A DNA stretch of 64,000 nt from Streptomyces cellostaticus (GTDB lineage: Bacteria; Actinomycetota; Actinomycetes; Streptomycetales; Streptomycetaceae): positions 58,449 through 122,448 of the forward strand of contig NZ_KQ948039.1 of NCBI RefSeq assembly GCF_001513965.1. The letters are read 5' to 3'. Below the pieces are notes generated by a model. It saw only the letters and a list, made by a program, of their open reading frames with translations, was not told the DNA's origin and did not search any database. Shown here piece by piece: positions 52,355 to 61,264 of this stretch (the stretch's first letter is position 1; each line of letters starts with the position of its first letter). Made by a program: the position numbers and the translations under genes.

Positions 52355-53554
52355 GTGCAGACCCAGACCCTCACGCAGAACGACAGCAGCACCACCGCCG
52401 ACGAGGCGGACGCCGAGAGCGAAGTCCTCGTGGCCGTGCCCCCGCAGAGCCGTGCCCTCCGCCATCCGGAGACGACCCCGGAAGCGCCCGCGGAGGGGAC
52501 CCCGGAGGCACACCACGAGGCGGCCGGCGAACCGGCGGAGCCGCCCGCCGAGGCGCTCACGGAGGAACCGGACGAGCCCGACGCGCCGGAGGAAGCCGCC
52601 GAGCCCGTCGAGGTCCCGGTCGCCGCCCGGGCCGAGACCGGCAGTCCTTCCTCGGACCTGTTCCGCCAGTACCTGCGCGAGATCGGCCGCATCCCGCTGC
52701 TCACCGCGGCCGAGGAGGTCGAACTCGCCCGCCGGGTGGAGGCCGGGTTGTTCGCCGAGGAGAAGCTGAGCACCGCCCCGGACCTGGACAGTCGGCTCGC
52801 GCTCGACCTGGACCGGCTCGTCGTCCTGGGCCGGATGGCCAAGCGCCGCCTCATCGAGGCCAACCTGCGGCTCGTCGTGTCCGTCGCCAAGCGGTACGTC
52901 GGCCGCGGCCTGACCATGCTCGACCTGGTCCAGGAAGGCAACCTCGGGCTCATCCGGGCGGTGGAGAAGTTCGACTACGCCCGCGGCTACAAGTTCTCCA
53001 CCTACGCCACCTGGTGGATCCGGCAGGCCATGTCCCGCGCCCTGGCCGACCAGGCCCGCACCATCCGCGTCCCCGTGCACGTCGTGGAACTCATCAACCG
53101 GGTCGTGCGCGTCCAGCGCCGCATGCTCCAGGAACGCGGCTACGAGCCGACGCCCGAAGAGGTCGCCGCCCACCTCGAACTGGCGCCCGAGCGGGTCTCC
53201 GAGGTGCTGAGACTCGCCCAGGAGCCGGTGTCCCTGCACGCCCCGGTCGGCGAGGAGGACGACGTGGCCCTCGGCGACCTCATCGAGGACGGCGACGCCA
53301 CGAGCCCCGTCGAGTCGGCCGCGTTCCTGCTGCTGCGGGAGCACCTGGAGGCCGTGCTCTCCACCCTCGGCGAACGCGAGCGAAAGGTCGTCCAGCTCCG
53401 TTACGGGCTGGACGACGGCCGCCCGCGCACCTTGGAGGAGATAGGGCGTCTGTTCGGCGTGACCCGGGAACGGATACGCCAGATCGAGTCGAAGACCCTG
53501 AACAAACTCAGGGACCACGCCTTCGCGGACCAGTTGCGGGGATATCTGGACTGA
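52355..53554 (+). CDS. hrdA: Principal-type RNA polymerase sigma factor (HrdA-like)
   Basis: 399 residues from GTG 52355. An acidic Glu/Pro/Ala-rich N-terminus (about 1-95) is followed by region 1.2 (SDLFRQYLREIGRIPLLTAA), region 2 with the core-binding and -10 recognition helices (GLTMLDLVQEGNLGLIRAVE, then YATWWIRQAMSRALADQART), region 3, and region 4 with the -35 recognition HTH (TLEEIGRLFGVTRERIRQIE). The hrd-type principal sigma of Streptomyces; linkage to dnaG and the ABC pair matches hrdA (SCO2465 from memory) rather than hrdB. A strong terminator follows. Confidence 0.9.
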   Translation: MQTQTLTQNDSSTTADEADAESEVLVAVPPQSRALRHPETTPEAPAEGTPEAHHEAAGEPAEPPAEALTEEPDEPDAPEEAAEPVEVPVAARAETGSPSSDLFRQYLREIGRIPLLTAAEEVELARRVEAGLFAEEKLSTAPDLDSRLALDLDRLVVLGRMAKRRLIEANLRLVVSVAKRYVGRGLTMLDLVQEGNLGLIRAVEKFDYARGYKFSTYATWWIRQAMSRALADQARTIRVPVHVVELINRVVRVQRRMLQERGYEPTPEEVAAHLELAPERVSEVLRLAQEPVSLHAPVGEEDDVALGDLIEDGDATSPVESAAFLLLREHLEAVLSTLGERERKVVQLRYGLDDGRPRTLEEIGRLFGVTRERIRQIESKTLNKLRDHAFADQLRGYLD

Positions 53555-53555
53555 A

Positions 53556-53584
53556 GGGGTCGCTCACCTGACGTGAGCGACCCC
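53556..53584. terminator. Strong bidirectional terminator after the sigma factor gene
   Basis: A 12-bp perfect stem, GGGGTCGCTCAC (53556-53567) with GTGAGCGACCCC (53573-53584), and loop CTGAC, two bases after the stop. It also serves the convergent ABC gene ending at 53602. Confidence 0.85.
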
Positions 53585-53601
53585 CCAAGGTCCCCCAAGG
53601 G

Positions 53602-55530
53602 TCAGTCCACCTCGGCCACAGCCTGCGCGAACTGTGCCTTGTACAGCCGGGCGTACGCCCCGTCGGCCGTCAAAAGCTCGGCGTGCGCGCCCTGCTCGAC
53701 GATCGAGCCGTTCTCCATCACCAGGATCGTGTCCGCGTCCCGGATGGTGGAGAGCCGGTGCGCGATGACGAACGACGTCCGCCCGTCGGCGAGTTTGGCC
53801 ATCGCCTTCTGGATCAGCACCTCGGTGCGGGTGTCGACGGAGCTGGTCGCCTCGTCCAGCACCAGGATCGTCGGGTCGGACAGGAACGCCCGCGCGATGG
53901 TGATGAGCTGCTTCTCACCCGCGCTGACCCCCGTACCCTCGTCGTCGATCACGGTGTCGTACCCCTCGGGCAGGGTACGGACGAACCGGTCCGCGTGGGC
54001 CGCCCGTGCCGCCTCCTCGATCTCGCCCCGGGTGACCTCGCGCGAGGCCCCGTACGCGATGTTGTCCGCGATGGACCCGCCGAACAGCCAGGTGTCCTGG
54101 AGCACCATGCCGATCCCGGCCCGCAGTTCGTCCCTCGACATCTTCCGGATGTCCACGCCGTCGAGGGCGATGTGCCCGCCGGACACGTCGTAGAACCGCA
54201 TCAGCAGGTTGACCAGCGTGGTCTTGCCCGCCCCGGTCGGGCCGACGATCGCCACCGTCTGCCCGGGCTCCACCGTCAGCGACAGGTCCTCGATCAGCGG
54301 CTTCTCCGGCTCGTACCGGAAGGACACGTGCTCAAGGCGCACCCGCCCGCGCAGCTCGGCCGGCCGCTCGCCCGGCACCGGATCCGCCTCCTGCTCCTCC
54401 GCGTCCAGGAGTTCGAAGATCCGCTCGGCCGAGGCGACGCCCGACTGCACCAGGTTCGCCATCGACGCGACCTGCGTCAGCGGCATCGAGAACTGCCGCG
54501 AGTACTGGATGAAGGCCTGCACATCGCCGATGGACAGGGCGCCGGAGGCGACCCGCAGCCCGCCGACCACGGCCACCAGCACGTAGTTCAGGTTCGACAC
54601 GAACATCATCAGCGGCTGCATCACACCGCTGTTGAACTGCGCCTTGAACCCGGCCTCGTACAGCGCCTCGTTCTGCTCGGCGAACTGCTTGGCCGACTCC
54701 TCCTGCCGGCCGAACACCTTCACCAGGGTGTGCCCGGTGTACATCTCCTCGACGTGCGCGTTCAGCTTGCCGGTGGAGCGCCACTGCTGCACGAAGTGCG
54801 GCTGCGACCGCTTGCCGACCCGGGTGGCGATGACGAACGACAGCGGCACGGTCACCAGCGCGACCAGCGCGAGGATCCAGGAGACGTAGAACATCATCAC
54901 GAGCACGCCGATGATGGTCAGCACCGAGTTGATCAGCTGGCCCATCGACTGCTGGAGCGTCTGCCCGATGTTGTCGATGTCGTTGGTCGCCCGGGAGAGC
55001 ACCTCGCCGCGCTGGCGCTTGTCGAAGTACGACAGCGGCAGCCGCGACAGCTTCGCCTGCACGTCCTCGCGCATCCGGTACATCGTGCGGTTCACGGCCC
55101 GGTTGACCAGCCGGGTGGCGACCGCCATCAGCAGACCGGCGACCAGGAAGGTGCCGAGCGCGAGCAGCAGCACGTTCCCCACGGCCCCGAAGTCGATGCC
55201 CTGGCCGGGGGTGAAGTCGGTGCTCTTCAGCATGTCCGCGATCTGGCCCTGGCCGCGGTCGTGCATCGACCGGAGCACCTGCTCCTTGGTGGCCCCGGCC
55301 GGCATCTGCTTGCCGATGATGCCGGCGAAGACCAGGTCGGTGGCCTTGCCGAGGATCTTCGGGCCGATCACGGTGAGGGCCACGCTGACGACCACGCACA
55401 GCAGCAGGCCGTAGAGGGTGACCCGTTCGGGCTTGAACTGGGCGATGAGCCGCTTGCCCGATCCCTTGAAGTCCATCGAGCGCTGGTCGGGGCCGCCCCC
55501 GGCCATCATGCGTCCCATGGGCCCGGCCAT
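53602..55530 (-). CDS. ABC exporter, fused permease-ATPase (second of a heterodimeric pair)
   Basis: 642 residues. The six-helix membrane domain starts about residue 40 (LYGLLLCVVVSVALTVIGPK). The ATPase domain carries Walker A VGPTGAGKTTLVNLLM, Q-loop VLQDTWLF, signature GVSAGEKQLITIARAF and Walker B ILVLDEATSSVDTRTE. Type I ABC exporters of this sort move lipids, drugs or peptides outward, or act as lipid-regulated multidrug pumps. A Met/Gly-rich extension (MAGPMGRMMAGGGPDQRSMD) precedes the first helix. The start overlaps the upstream stop by one base. Substrate unknown. Confidence 0.92.
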   Translation of the reverse strand: MAGPMGRMMAGGGPDQRSMDFKGSGKRLIAQFKPERVTLYGLLLCVVVSVALTVIGPKILGKATDLVFAGIIGKQMPAGATKEQVLRSMHDRGQGQIADMLKSTDFTPGQGIDFGAVGNVLLLALGTFLVAGLLMAVATRLVNRAVNRTMYRMREDVQAKLSRLPLSYFDKRQRGEVLSRATNDIDNIGQTLQQSMGQLINSVLTIIGVLVMMFYVSWILALVALVTVPLSFVIATRVGKRSQPHFVQQWRSTGKLNAHVEEMYTGHTLVKVFGRQEESAKQFAEQNEALYEAGFKAQFNSGVMQPLMMFVSNLNYVLVAVVGGLRVASGALSIGDVQAFIQYSRQFSMPLTQVASMANLVQSGVASAERIFELLDAEEQEADPVPGERPAELRGRVRLEHVSFRYEPEKPLIEDLSLTVEPGQTVAIVGPTGAGKTTLVNLLMRFYDVSGGHIALDGVDIRKMSRDELRAGIGMVLQDTWLFGGSIADNIAYGASREVTRGEIEEAARAAHADRFVRTLPEGYDTVIDDEGTGVSAGEKQLITIARAFLSDPTILVLDEATSSVDTRTEVLIQKAMAKLADGRTSFVIAHRLSTIRDADTILVMENGSIVEQGAHAELLTADGAYARLYKAQFAQAVAEVD

Positions 55531-57263
55531 CAGGCAGCCTCCGCTTCCGTCAGCTGGGAGAGCACGATCTCCCGGTATGTCTCATTGGCTGCCATCAGCT
55601 CGTGGTGCCGGCCGGAGCCGACCACCCGGCCCTCGTCCAGGACGACGATCCGGTCGGCGTCCCGGATGGTCGCCACCCGCTGGGCGACGATGACGACGGT
55701 CGCCTCGGCGGTCTCCTGGCCGAGCGCCGTGCGCAGCGCCGCGTCGGTGGCGTAGTCGAGCGCGGAGAAGGAGTCGTCGAAGAGGTAGATCTCCGGGCGC
55801 TGGACCAGCGTGCGGGCGATGGCGAGCCGCTGCCGCTGGCCGCCGGAGACGTTGGTGCCGCCCTGCGCGATCGGCGCGTTCAGCCCGCCCTCCAGCTTCT
55901 GCACGAAGTCCTTGGCCTGCGCCACCTCCAGCGCGTGCCACAGCTCCTCGTCGGTGGCGTCCGGATTGCCGTAGCGCAGATTGGTCGCGACGGTCCCGGC
56001 GAACAGGTACGGCTTCTGCGGCACGAGTCCGACGGTCTTCGCGAGCAGTCTCGGGTCGACCTCCTGGACGTCCACGCCGTCGACCAGCACCTCGCCCTCG
56101 GTGGCGTCGAACAGCCGCGGGACCAGCCCGAGCAGCGTCGACTTGCCGCTTCCGGTCGAGCCGATCACGGCGGTCGTCTCGCCCGGCCGGGCCGTCAGGT
56201 CGATGGCCTTCAGCACCGGCTCCTCGGCACCCGGATAGCGGAAGCCCGCGCCCCGGATCTCCAGATGTCCGTGCCGGCGCAGCTCGGTGACCGGCGCGAG
56301 CGGCGGCACCACGCTCGAGTCGGTCCCCAGGACCTCCTCGATGCGCTCGGCGCACACCTCCGCGCGCGGCACCATCATGAACATGAAGGTGGCCATCATC
56401 ACGGACATGACGATCTGCATCAGATAGGCGAGGAACGCCGTCAGGTCGCCGATCTGCATCCCGCCGCTGTCGATGCGGTGCGCGCCGAACCACACCACCG
56501 CGATCGACGACACGTTCACCACCGTCATGACGATCGGGAACATCAGCGCGAGCATCCGGCCGGTGGCCAGCTGCATCTCGGTCAGGTCGCCGTTCGCCTT
56601 TCCGAACCGGCCCTGCTCGTACTCGTCCCGGACGAAGGCGCGGATCACCCGGTTGCCGGTGATCTGCTCGCGCAGCACCCGGTTCACCGTGTCGAGGCGG
56701 ACCTGCATGGACCTGAACAGCGGCCGCAGCCGGCGCACGATCAGCGTCACGGAGATGCCGAGCACCGGCACCACCGCGACCAGCACCCCGGACAGCGGCA
56801 CATCGAGGCCGAGCGCCAGCACGATCCCGCCGACGCACATGATGGGCGCCGACACCATCAGCGTGAACGTCATCAGGGCCAGCATCTGGACCTGCTGTAC
56901 GTCGTTCGTCGTACGAGTGATGAGCGAGGGTGCCCCGAAGTGACCCACCTCACGGGCGGAGAAGGACTGCACCCGGTCGAAGACGGCGCCGCGCAGGTCC
57001 CGGCCGAGCGCGGAGGCGGTCCGGGCGCCGTAGTACACGGCACCGATGTTGCACACGACCTGCACCAGCGAGATGCCGATCATCAGGCCGCCGAAGGACA
57101 GGATGTAACCCGTGTCACCCTTCACGACGCCTTTGTCGATGATGTGCGCGTTCAGTGTGGGCAGGTAGAGGGTGGCGCAGGTCTGCAGGAACTGCAGCAG
57201 CACCAGCACGGCTATGGATTTCTTGTAGGGCCTGAGATAGGTCCGCAGAAGTCGTATGAGCAC
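55530..57263 (-). CDS. ABC exporter, fused permease-ATPase (first of a heterodimeric pair)
   Basis: 577 residues. Membrane domain from residue 1 (LRTYLRPYKKSIAVLVLLQF). Walker A IGSTGSGKSTLLGLVPRLFD, Q-loop LVPQKPYLF, signature NVSGGQRQRLAIARTL, and Walker B IYLFDDSFSALDYATD in which the catalytic Glu is replaced by Asp/Ser (DDSFSALD). That is the degenerate site of a heterodimeric exporter: this subunit has the non-consensus ATPase site and its partner the active one. First gene of the two-gene operon. Confidence 0.92.
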   Translation of the reverse strand: MLIRLLRTYLRPYKKSIAVLVLLQFLQTCATLYLPTLNAHIIDKGVVKGDTGYILSFGGLMIGISLVQVVCNIGAVYYGARTASALGRDLRGAVFDRVQSFSAREVGHFGAPSLITRTTNDVQQVQMLALMTFTLMVSAPIMCVGGIVLALGLDVPLSGVLVAVVPVLGISVTLIVRRLRPLFRSMQVRLDTVNRVLREQITGNRVIRAFVRDEYEQGRFGKANGDLTEMQLATGRMLALMFPIVMTVVNVSSIAVVWFGAHRIDSGGMQIGDLTAFLAYLMQIVMSVMMATFMFMMVPRAEVCAERIEEVLGTDSSVVPPLAPVTELRRHGHLEIRGAGFRYPGAEEPVLKAIDLTARPGETTAVIGSTGSGKSTLLGLVPRLFDATEGEVLVDGVDVQEVDPRLLAKTVGLVPQKPYLFAGTVATNLRYGNPDATDEELWHALEVAQAKDFVQKLEGGLNAPIAQGGTNVSGGQRQRLAIARTLVQRPEIYLFDDSFSALDYATDAALRTALGQETAEATVVIVAQRVATIRDADRIVVLDEGRVVGSGRHHELMAANETYREIVLSQLTEAEAA

Positions 57264-57405
57264 GCTGTGTCTCTCGGAGTCGGCGGTGGGGGCCGGTCGG
57301 TATGCCCTTGGCCCCTATCGTCGGACACTCCACCCGCGTTACCTCAACTGATTAAGCCAACAGCGGCCAAAGGACCGGCCGGGCCTCGGTCCACAGCCCT
57401 ACGCC

Positions 57406-58863
57406 TCACACCCGAAACGCCCCCGGGTGGGTCTGCTCCCGCACGGACACGAACTGCTGCCGCACGGCCTGGCCCACCGCCAGCTCGTCACCCGGGTCCA
57501 GAACCTGCGCGGCCGCACCCTGCCAGGCCGGCGGGGTGCGCGGGTCGAGTGTGCCCTGCGACACGCCGAGCGCCCAGGCGGCCTGCCGGGCCGCGCCGAT
57601 CGCCGCGTAGTCGGCGGGCTGCGGTACGACGACCTGCGCGCCGAACAGCGAGGGCGCCGCTGCCTGCACGGCGGGCAGCTCGGCGGCCGGCCCGAGCAGG
57701 AAGATCCGCCGCACGTCCACGCCCCGCCCGCGCAGCACGTCCAGCGCGTCGGCGAGCCCGCACAGCATGCCCTCGAACGCGGCCCGCGCCAGATGTTCCG
57801 GCTTCATCGACTCGCGCCGCAGCCCGGCGAGCGTCCCCGCGGTGTGCGGCAGATTCGGCGTCCGCTCCCCCTCCAGATAGGGGAGGAGGACCAGCCCATG
57901 GGCCCCCGGCGTCGACTTCATCGCCAGGTCGGACAGGCTCTCCAGATCCGACAGGCCGAGGAGTTCGGCGGTGCCACGCAGCGTGCGTACGGCGTTGAGG
58001 GTGGTGACGACCGGCAGATGCATACCGGTGGCGTCGGCAAGGGAGGTGATCATCCCGGCCTGATCGGCGAGCGCCTCCGGGTGCACGGCCATCACGGACC
58101 CGGAGGCCCCGAGCGACACCACGGCATCCCCGAGCCCGATCCCGAGCCCGAACGCGGCGGCCATGGTCTCCCCGGTCCCGGCGGAGATCAGCAGCCCCTC
58201 CGGGGTCGTACCGGCCGCGTCCGACGGGCCGATCACCTCGGGCAGCATCGCCTGGTGGCCGAGCGCCAGCTCGACCAGGTCGGGCCGGTAGCCACCGGTG
58301 GCGGCGGACCAGTACCCGGTGCCGGAGGCCCCGCCGCGGTCCGTGGTCCTTCTGACCGGCCGCCCGAGCAGCTGCCACACCAGCCAGTCGTGGGCCTGGA
58401 GCAGCACGGCCGTCCGCAGCGCGTTCTCCGGCTCGTTCTTCGCGAGCCAGCGCAGCTTGGTCACGGGCTGCGCGGCCTGCGGGACGCAGCCGACCGCCTG
58501 GGCCCAGGCCTCCTTGCCGCCGAGCGCGTCGACCAGGTCGGCCGCCGCGACCTGCGCCCGCTTGTCGCCGCCGACCAGCGCCGGACGCACGGTGTTGCCC
58601 TGCGCGTCCAGCGGGATCAGCGCGTTCTGCTGCGAGGACACGCCGATGGCCTGCACACCCTCCAGCAGGCCGCCCCCCGCGGCCTCGCCCAGGGACAGCA
58701 GCCAGGCCTGCGGGTCCACGTCGCTGGGCCGTCCGCCGCCGCCTTCCGGCGTCTCGACCGGATGCGGGGCGTACCCCTGGCGGAGCACGGCACCCGTGTC
58801 CGCGTCACAGACCACGATGCGCGTGAAATCGGGCGAGCTGTCCAACCCGGCGACTATCCCCAT
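57406..58863 (-). CDS. FGGY-family carbohydrate kinase, xylulokinase-like
   Basis: 485 residues from ATG 58863. ATPase-fold motifs: VAGLDSSPDFTRIVVCDADT at the N-terminus, GVSSQQNALIPLDAQG, ADYAAIGAARQAAWALG and the FGGY signature region (GLVLLPYLEGERTPNLPHTA). It phosphorylates a ketose or polyol with ATP, most likely D-xylulose, feeding the pentose phosphate route. No sugar transporter or xylose isomerase is adjacent, so specificity is inferred from family only. Confidence 0.88.
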   Translation of the reverse strand: MGIVAGLDSSPDFTRIVVCDADTGAVLRQGYAPHPVETPEGGGGRPSDVDPQAWLLSLGEAAGGGLLEGVQAIGVSSQQNALIPLDAQGNTVRPALVGGDKRAQVAAADLVDALGGKEAWAQAVGCVPQAAQPVTKLRWLAKNEPENALRTAVLLQAHDWLVWQLLGRPVRRTTDRGGASGTGYWSAATGGYRPDLVELALGHQAMLPEVIGPSDAAGTTPEGLLISAGTGETMAAAFGLGIGLGDAVVSLGASGSVMAVHPEALADQAGMITSLADATGMHLPVVTTLNAVRTLRGTAELLGLSDLESLSDLAMKSTPGAHGLVLLPYLEGERTPNLPHTAGTLAGLRRESMKPEHLARAAFEGMLCGLADALDVLRGRGVDVRRIFLLGPAAELPAVQAAAPSLFGAQVVVPQPADYAAIGAARQAAWALGVSQGTLDPRTPPAWQGAAAQVLDPGDELAVGQAVRQQFVSVREQTHPGAFRV

Positions 58864-58934
58864 GACCAAAATTCTGCCGTATCGCGGCGCTTGCTTTGGC
58901 CGTGGGCGCCGTGGGGGTGGCTGTGCTTCGTCGA

Positions 58935-58961
58935 GTGCGGGTGCGTGGTGGCTGGTCGCGC
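58935..58961 (-). repeat. Intergenic repeat core, copy 2 (inverted)
   Basis: Matches the reverse complement of 47430-47456 with a single mismatch (27 bp). It lies in the gap between the kinase gene and the YtxH-like gene. Confidence 0.7.
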
Positions 58962-59011
58962 AGTTCCCCGCGTCCCTCAGGGTTCCGGTGCCCGGCGCTG
59001 AAGAAGTACCG

Positions 59012-59317
59012 CTACGTGTTGCTGGTGCCCCAGTCGTCCTCGGGGGTGCCGTTGACGGTGCGCTCGCGCAGGGAGCGGACTCGTTGGGCCACGGACTCCG
59101 GGACCCGGTCGCCGACCTTGTCGCTGACCGTGTGGAAGGCCTTGCCGGCGTAGACGCGGCCCTGCTGGGCGGCCGTCTCGGCGGTGTTGCGGACAGCGGG
59201 GTTCTGCGCGATCTGCCGAGCGGACTTCTTCAGCTGCTCGTAGCGCTCGCGTCCGGCCCTCGTGCCGAGTACGTAACCGAGGGCCAGTCCGGCGACGAAC
59301 GTGAGCCGGTAGCGCAT
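59012..59317 (-). CDS. YtxH-like small membrane-associated protein
   Basis: 101 residues from ATG 59317 (GGAAGGGTGG upstream); a GTG 9 bases earlier is possible. One N-terminal hydrophobic segment (LTFVAGLALGYVLGTRAG) is followed by a basic amphipathic tail (RERYEQLKKSARQIAQNPAV) of YtxH type. Such proteins associate with the membrane and may act in stress; function unknown. Not obviously linked to its neighbours. Confidence 0.82.
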   Translation of the reverse strand: MRYRLTFVAGLALGYVLGTRAGRERYEQLKKSARQIAQNPAVRNTAETAAQQGRVYAGKAFHTVSDKVGDRVPESVAQRVRSLRERTVNGTPEDDWGTSNT

Positions 59318-59475
59318 GGCTGCCACCCTTCCCTTGCCTAGGTCTCTGGTGCGGCGTCGGTGCGAGGGGATACCGATTGGCGGAGCACCCCCCTGCTTGC
59401 GCTAATGTATGTGTCGCAGCGAGCGACCGCCCCCTGGCGAATACCCAGGTAGGTACGTTCGATGCAACGAGGCGT

Positions 59476-59548
59476 TCCTCCGTAGCTCAATTGGCAGAGC
59501 AGCCGGCTGTTAACCGGCAGGTTACTGGTTCGAGTCCAGTCGGGGGAG
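59476..59548 (+). tRNA. tRNA-Asn (GUU), copy 1
   Basis: 73 nt, standard cloverleaf: acceptor TCCTCCG/CGGGGGA (one T-G pair), D-arm GCTC...GAGC, anticodon loop CTGTTAA with GTT, T-arm ACTGG-TTCGAGT-CCAGT. No encoded CCA. Confidence 0.97.
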
Positions 59549-59554
59549 CTTCGG

Positions 59555-59627
59555 TCCTCCGTAGCTCAATTGGCAGAGCAGCCGGCTGTTAACCGGCAGG
59601 TTACTGGTTCGAGTCCAGTCGGGGGAG
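59555..59627 (+). tRNA. tRNA-Asn (GUU), copy 2
   Basis: Identical to copy 1 and separated by 6 bases, so a 79-bp tandem duplication. Same anticodon GTT; no encoded CCA. Confidence 0.97.
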
Positions 59628-59638
59628 CACGCTGAACG

Positions 59639-59661
59639 AGGACCCCGCTGGGGTCCTTTTT
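59639..59661 (+). terminator. Rho-independent terminator after the tRNA-Asn pair
   Basis: An 8-bp stem AGGACCCC with GGGGTCCT, loop GCT, followed by TTTTC. It is the only T-tailed terminator seen in the window and fits a highly transcribed tRNA unit. Confidence 0.88.
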
Positions 59662-59805
59662 CATGTCCGCGGGAACCATCGTGGGCGCGGCGAAGTCCTC
59701 AAGGTCAGGAAGCAGCGCAGAAGCCGACCATCCGAAGCAGGAGATCGTATGAGCGGCTATGCTGCGGCAGACGGCGCGCACACTTGTACGCGACACGCCG
59801 CTATG

Positions 59806-59878
59806 GGGCGGTAGCTCAGCCGGTTAGAGCAGCGGACTCATAATCCGTCGGCCGTGGGTTCGAGTCCCACCCGCCCCA
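59806..59878 (+). tRNA. tRNA with CAU anticodon (tRNA-Ile2 or elongator tRNA-Met)
   Basis: 73 nt: acceptor GGGGCGG/CCGCCCC, D-arm GCTC...GAGC, anticodon loop CTCATAA, T-arm GTGGG-TTCGAGT-CCCAC, discriminator A. A CAU anticodon is shared by Met and lysidine-modified Ile2 tRNAs, so the identity is left open. The 3' half is duplicated about 730 bp downstream. Confidence 0.93.
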
Positions 59879-60080
59879 CCGTGCAGGTCTGTGACCTGCG
59901 GAAACGTCTCAGCAGGGGCGCGGATTCAGGACTTTGGCTCAACGGACTGAATCCGCTGCTCGTGAGTTCAACGGTGCCTCCACCTACGGTGGTTTGACGA
60001 TGCGCTGACCTGCGTGAATGCCTCCCGATCGTGGTGTGAGCGGGCCGTGCCGGCGGCCTCAACGAGGGCCCGGAGGCGCG
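59837..60080 (+). repeat. tRNA 3'-half plus flank, copy A of a long direct repeat
   Basis: It starts in the anticodon arm of the CAU tRNA and runs about 165-200 bp past it. It shares with copy B CGTCGGCCGTGGGT, CCCACCCGCCCCAC, TGTGACCTGCGGAAACGTC and ACGGACTGAATCCGCTGCTC, and more loosely the sequence to about 60080. Confidence 0.8.
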
Positions 60081-60441
60081 ATTGGGGACGCTGTGAGGAC
60101 GTAGGTCCTGCTGAAGGCTGCCTGTGGGGCCACCTCGGCCGGCCCCAGGCTGGCTGTGACTGCCCTGGGCGGTCGCGCTATGACCTCGAACAGGCAGGCC
60201 TGGAGCCTTCGGGGGTCCGTGGCCGTGACCCTTCCCGTCCGGCAACGCGGCGACGCCTCCCGCAGTGCCGTGGGCGCTGGCGGGACTCGTCTTATGGATC
60301 ATGGACATGGAGGTCTGCGTACTTGCGGGTGTCGCACGGCAAGGCCGCGCGTCCCGGGAGTGCCCGAAGAGTGTGCGGCGCACACTGCCGACGGCCCGTG
60401 CAAACTCCTCTGTCGCCGAGGGCCCGGACCCGCTTGTCCAC

Positions 60442-60567
60442 CAGTGCCGCCTGCCGCTGTCGAGCGTCACCCCGGACGTGGTCACAAACCTGATCCCGGC
60501 CCGCCTGAAGAAGATCGGCTCGCGGTGGCACAAGCTCCCGCCGCACCGTATCGCCCTGATCACCCTC
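60442..60567 (+). pseudogene. IS5-type transposase N-terminal fragment
   Basis: About 42 codons read CRLPLSSVTPDVVTNLIPAR then LKKIGSRWHKLPPHRIALIT, the helical N-terminal part of DDE_Tnp_4 transposases. The homology stops exactly where repeat copy B begins (60565). No catalytic domain follows. A weak, divergent match. Confidence 0.5.
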
Positions 60568-60800
60568 ATGATTCGTCGGCCGTGGGTCGAGGCCCACCCG
60601 CCCCACTGGGCAGGCCTGTGACCTGCGGAAACGTCACAGCAGGCATTCGGAATCGGGACTTTGGGCCAACGGACTGAATCCGCTGCTCGCGAGTTCAACG
60701 GTTTCTGCACCGGCGGTAGTTCGTACTGCCCTGAACTGCGCGAATGGGGCGGACCTTGGTGTGAGCGAGCCGCAGCAGCGGCCTGAACGAGGGGCGGAAG
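60565..60800 (+). repeat. tRNA 3'-half plus flank, copy B of a long direct repeat
   Basis: A degenerate second copy of 59837-60080. The tRNA part is incomplete (anticodon stem altered, GTCGAGG in place of the T-loop GTTCGAGT), so it is not a functional tRNA. Arrangement resembles attL/attR of an element integrated at a tRNA. Confidence 0.78.
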
Positions 60801-61264
60801 GTGAAGTTGATGCCGCCTTGAGGCCGCCGGTATTGGGAGGGGCTGCCTACGAGGCCACGTTCTGTGGGTGGCTGGGCGACGCTGATGTGACCCAGGACGG
60901 GGATGTCGGGGAGGCATGGAGCGTGGGGGTGGCGCCGCACCCCTTTCGCAGCGTGTGGGAAAACGACCCGTACTGGCGGCCCAGACTGTCGGCGTCGCCT
61001 GAATCGCGTTCGGCCGTCGTCGAGACAGAGTTGTCCGCCTATACCCTCTACCAGCCTGCGCTGGTGACACGCTTGACCAAGTCCGTCAGAGCAGGCCTTC
61101 TTCACCGGCACCCGCGGCGGCTCACGGCCCTTCCGTCCGGCATCGGGGGAGGAGGCTCCTGGGTGAGTGTCGCCCGCCTCACCAAAATCCTGACCTGGCT
61201 CGATGAGGGCTGGGGCTTCCCCTTTCGGTCCGGTGGGGGAGATGGCCGGTGTCGGAGGCCCGCG
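60801..61264. other. Region without a recognisable gene
   Basis: Long open frames exist on both strands, but none has a start with RBS, Streptomyces-like codon bias and recognisable text. It is probably decayed mobile DNA between the repeat and the IS110 fragment. Confidence 0.4.

Noticed and set aside
52355..53554. Assignment of the sigma factor as HrdB
   Set aside because: About 400 residues with a short acidic N-terminus is too small for HrdB, which has a long N-terminal extension; the dnaG linkage fits HrdA better.
57320..57360. MarR-like symmetry (TTA...TCA-AC-TGA...TAA) upstream of the ABC exporter operon
   Set aside because: The arms are offset by one base and only short triplets match; there is no MarR gene nearby.
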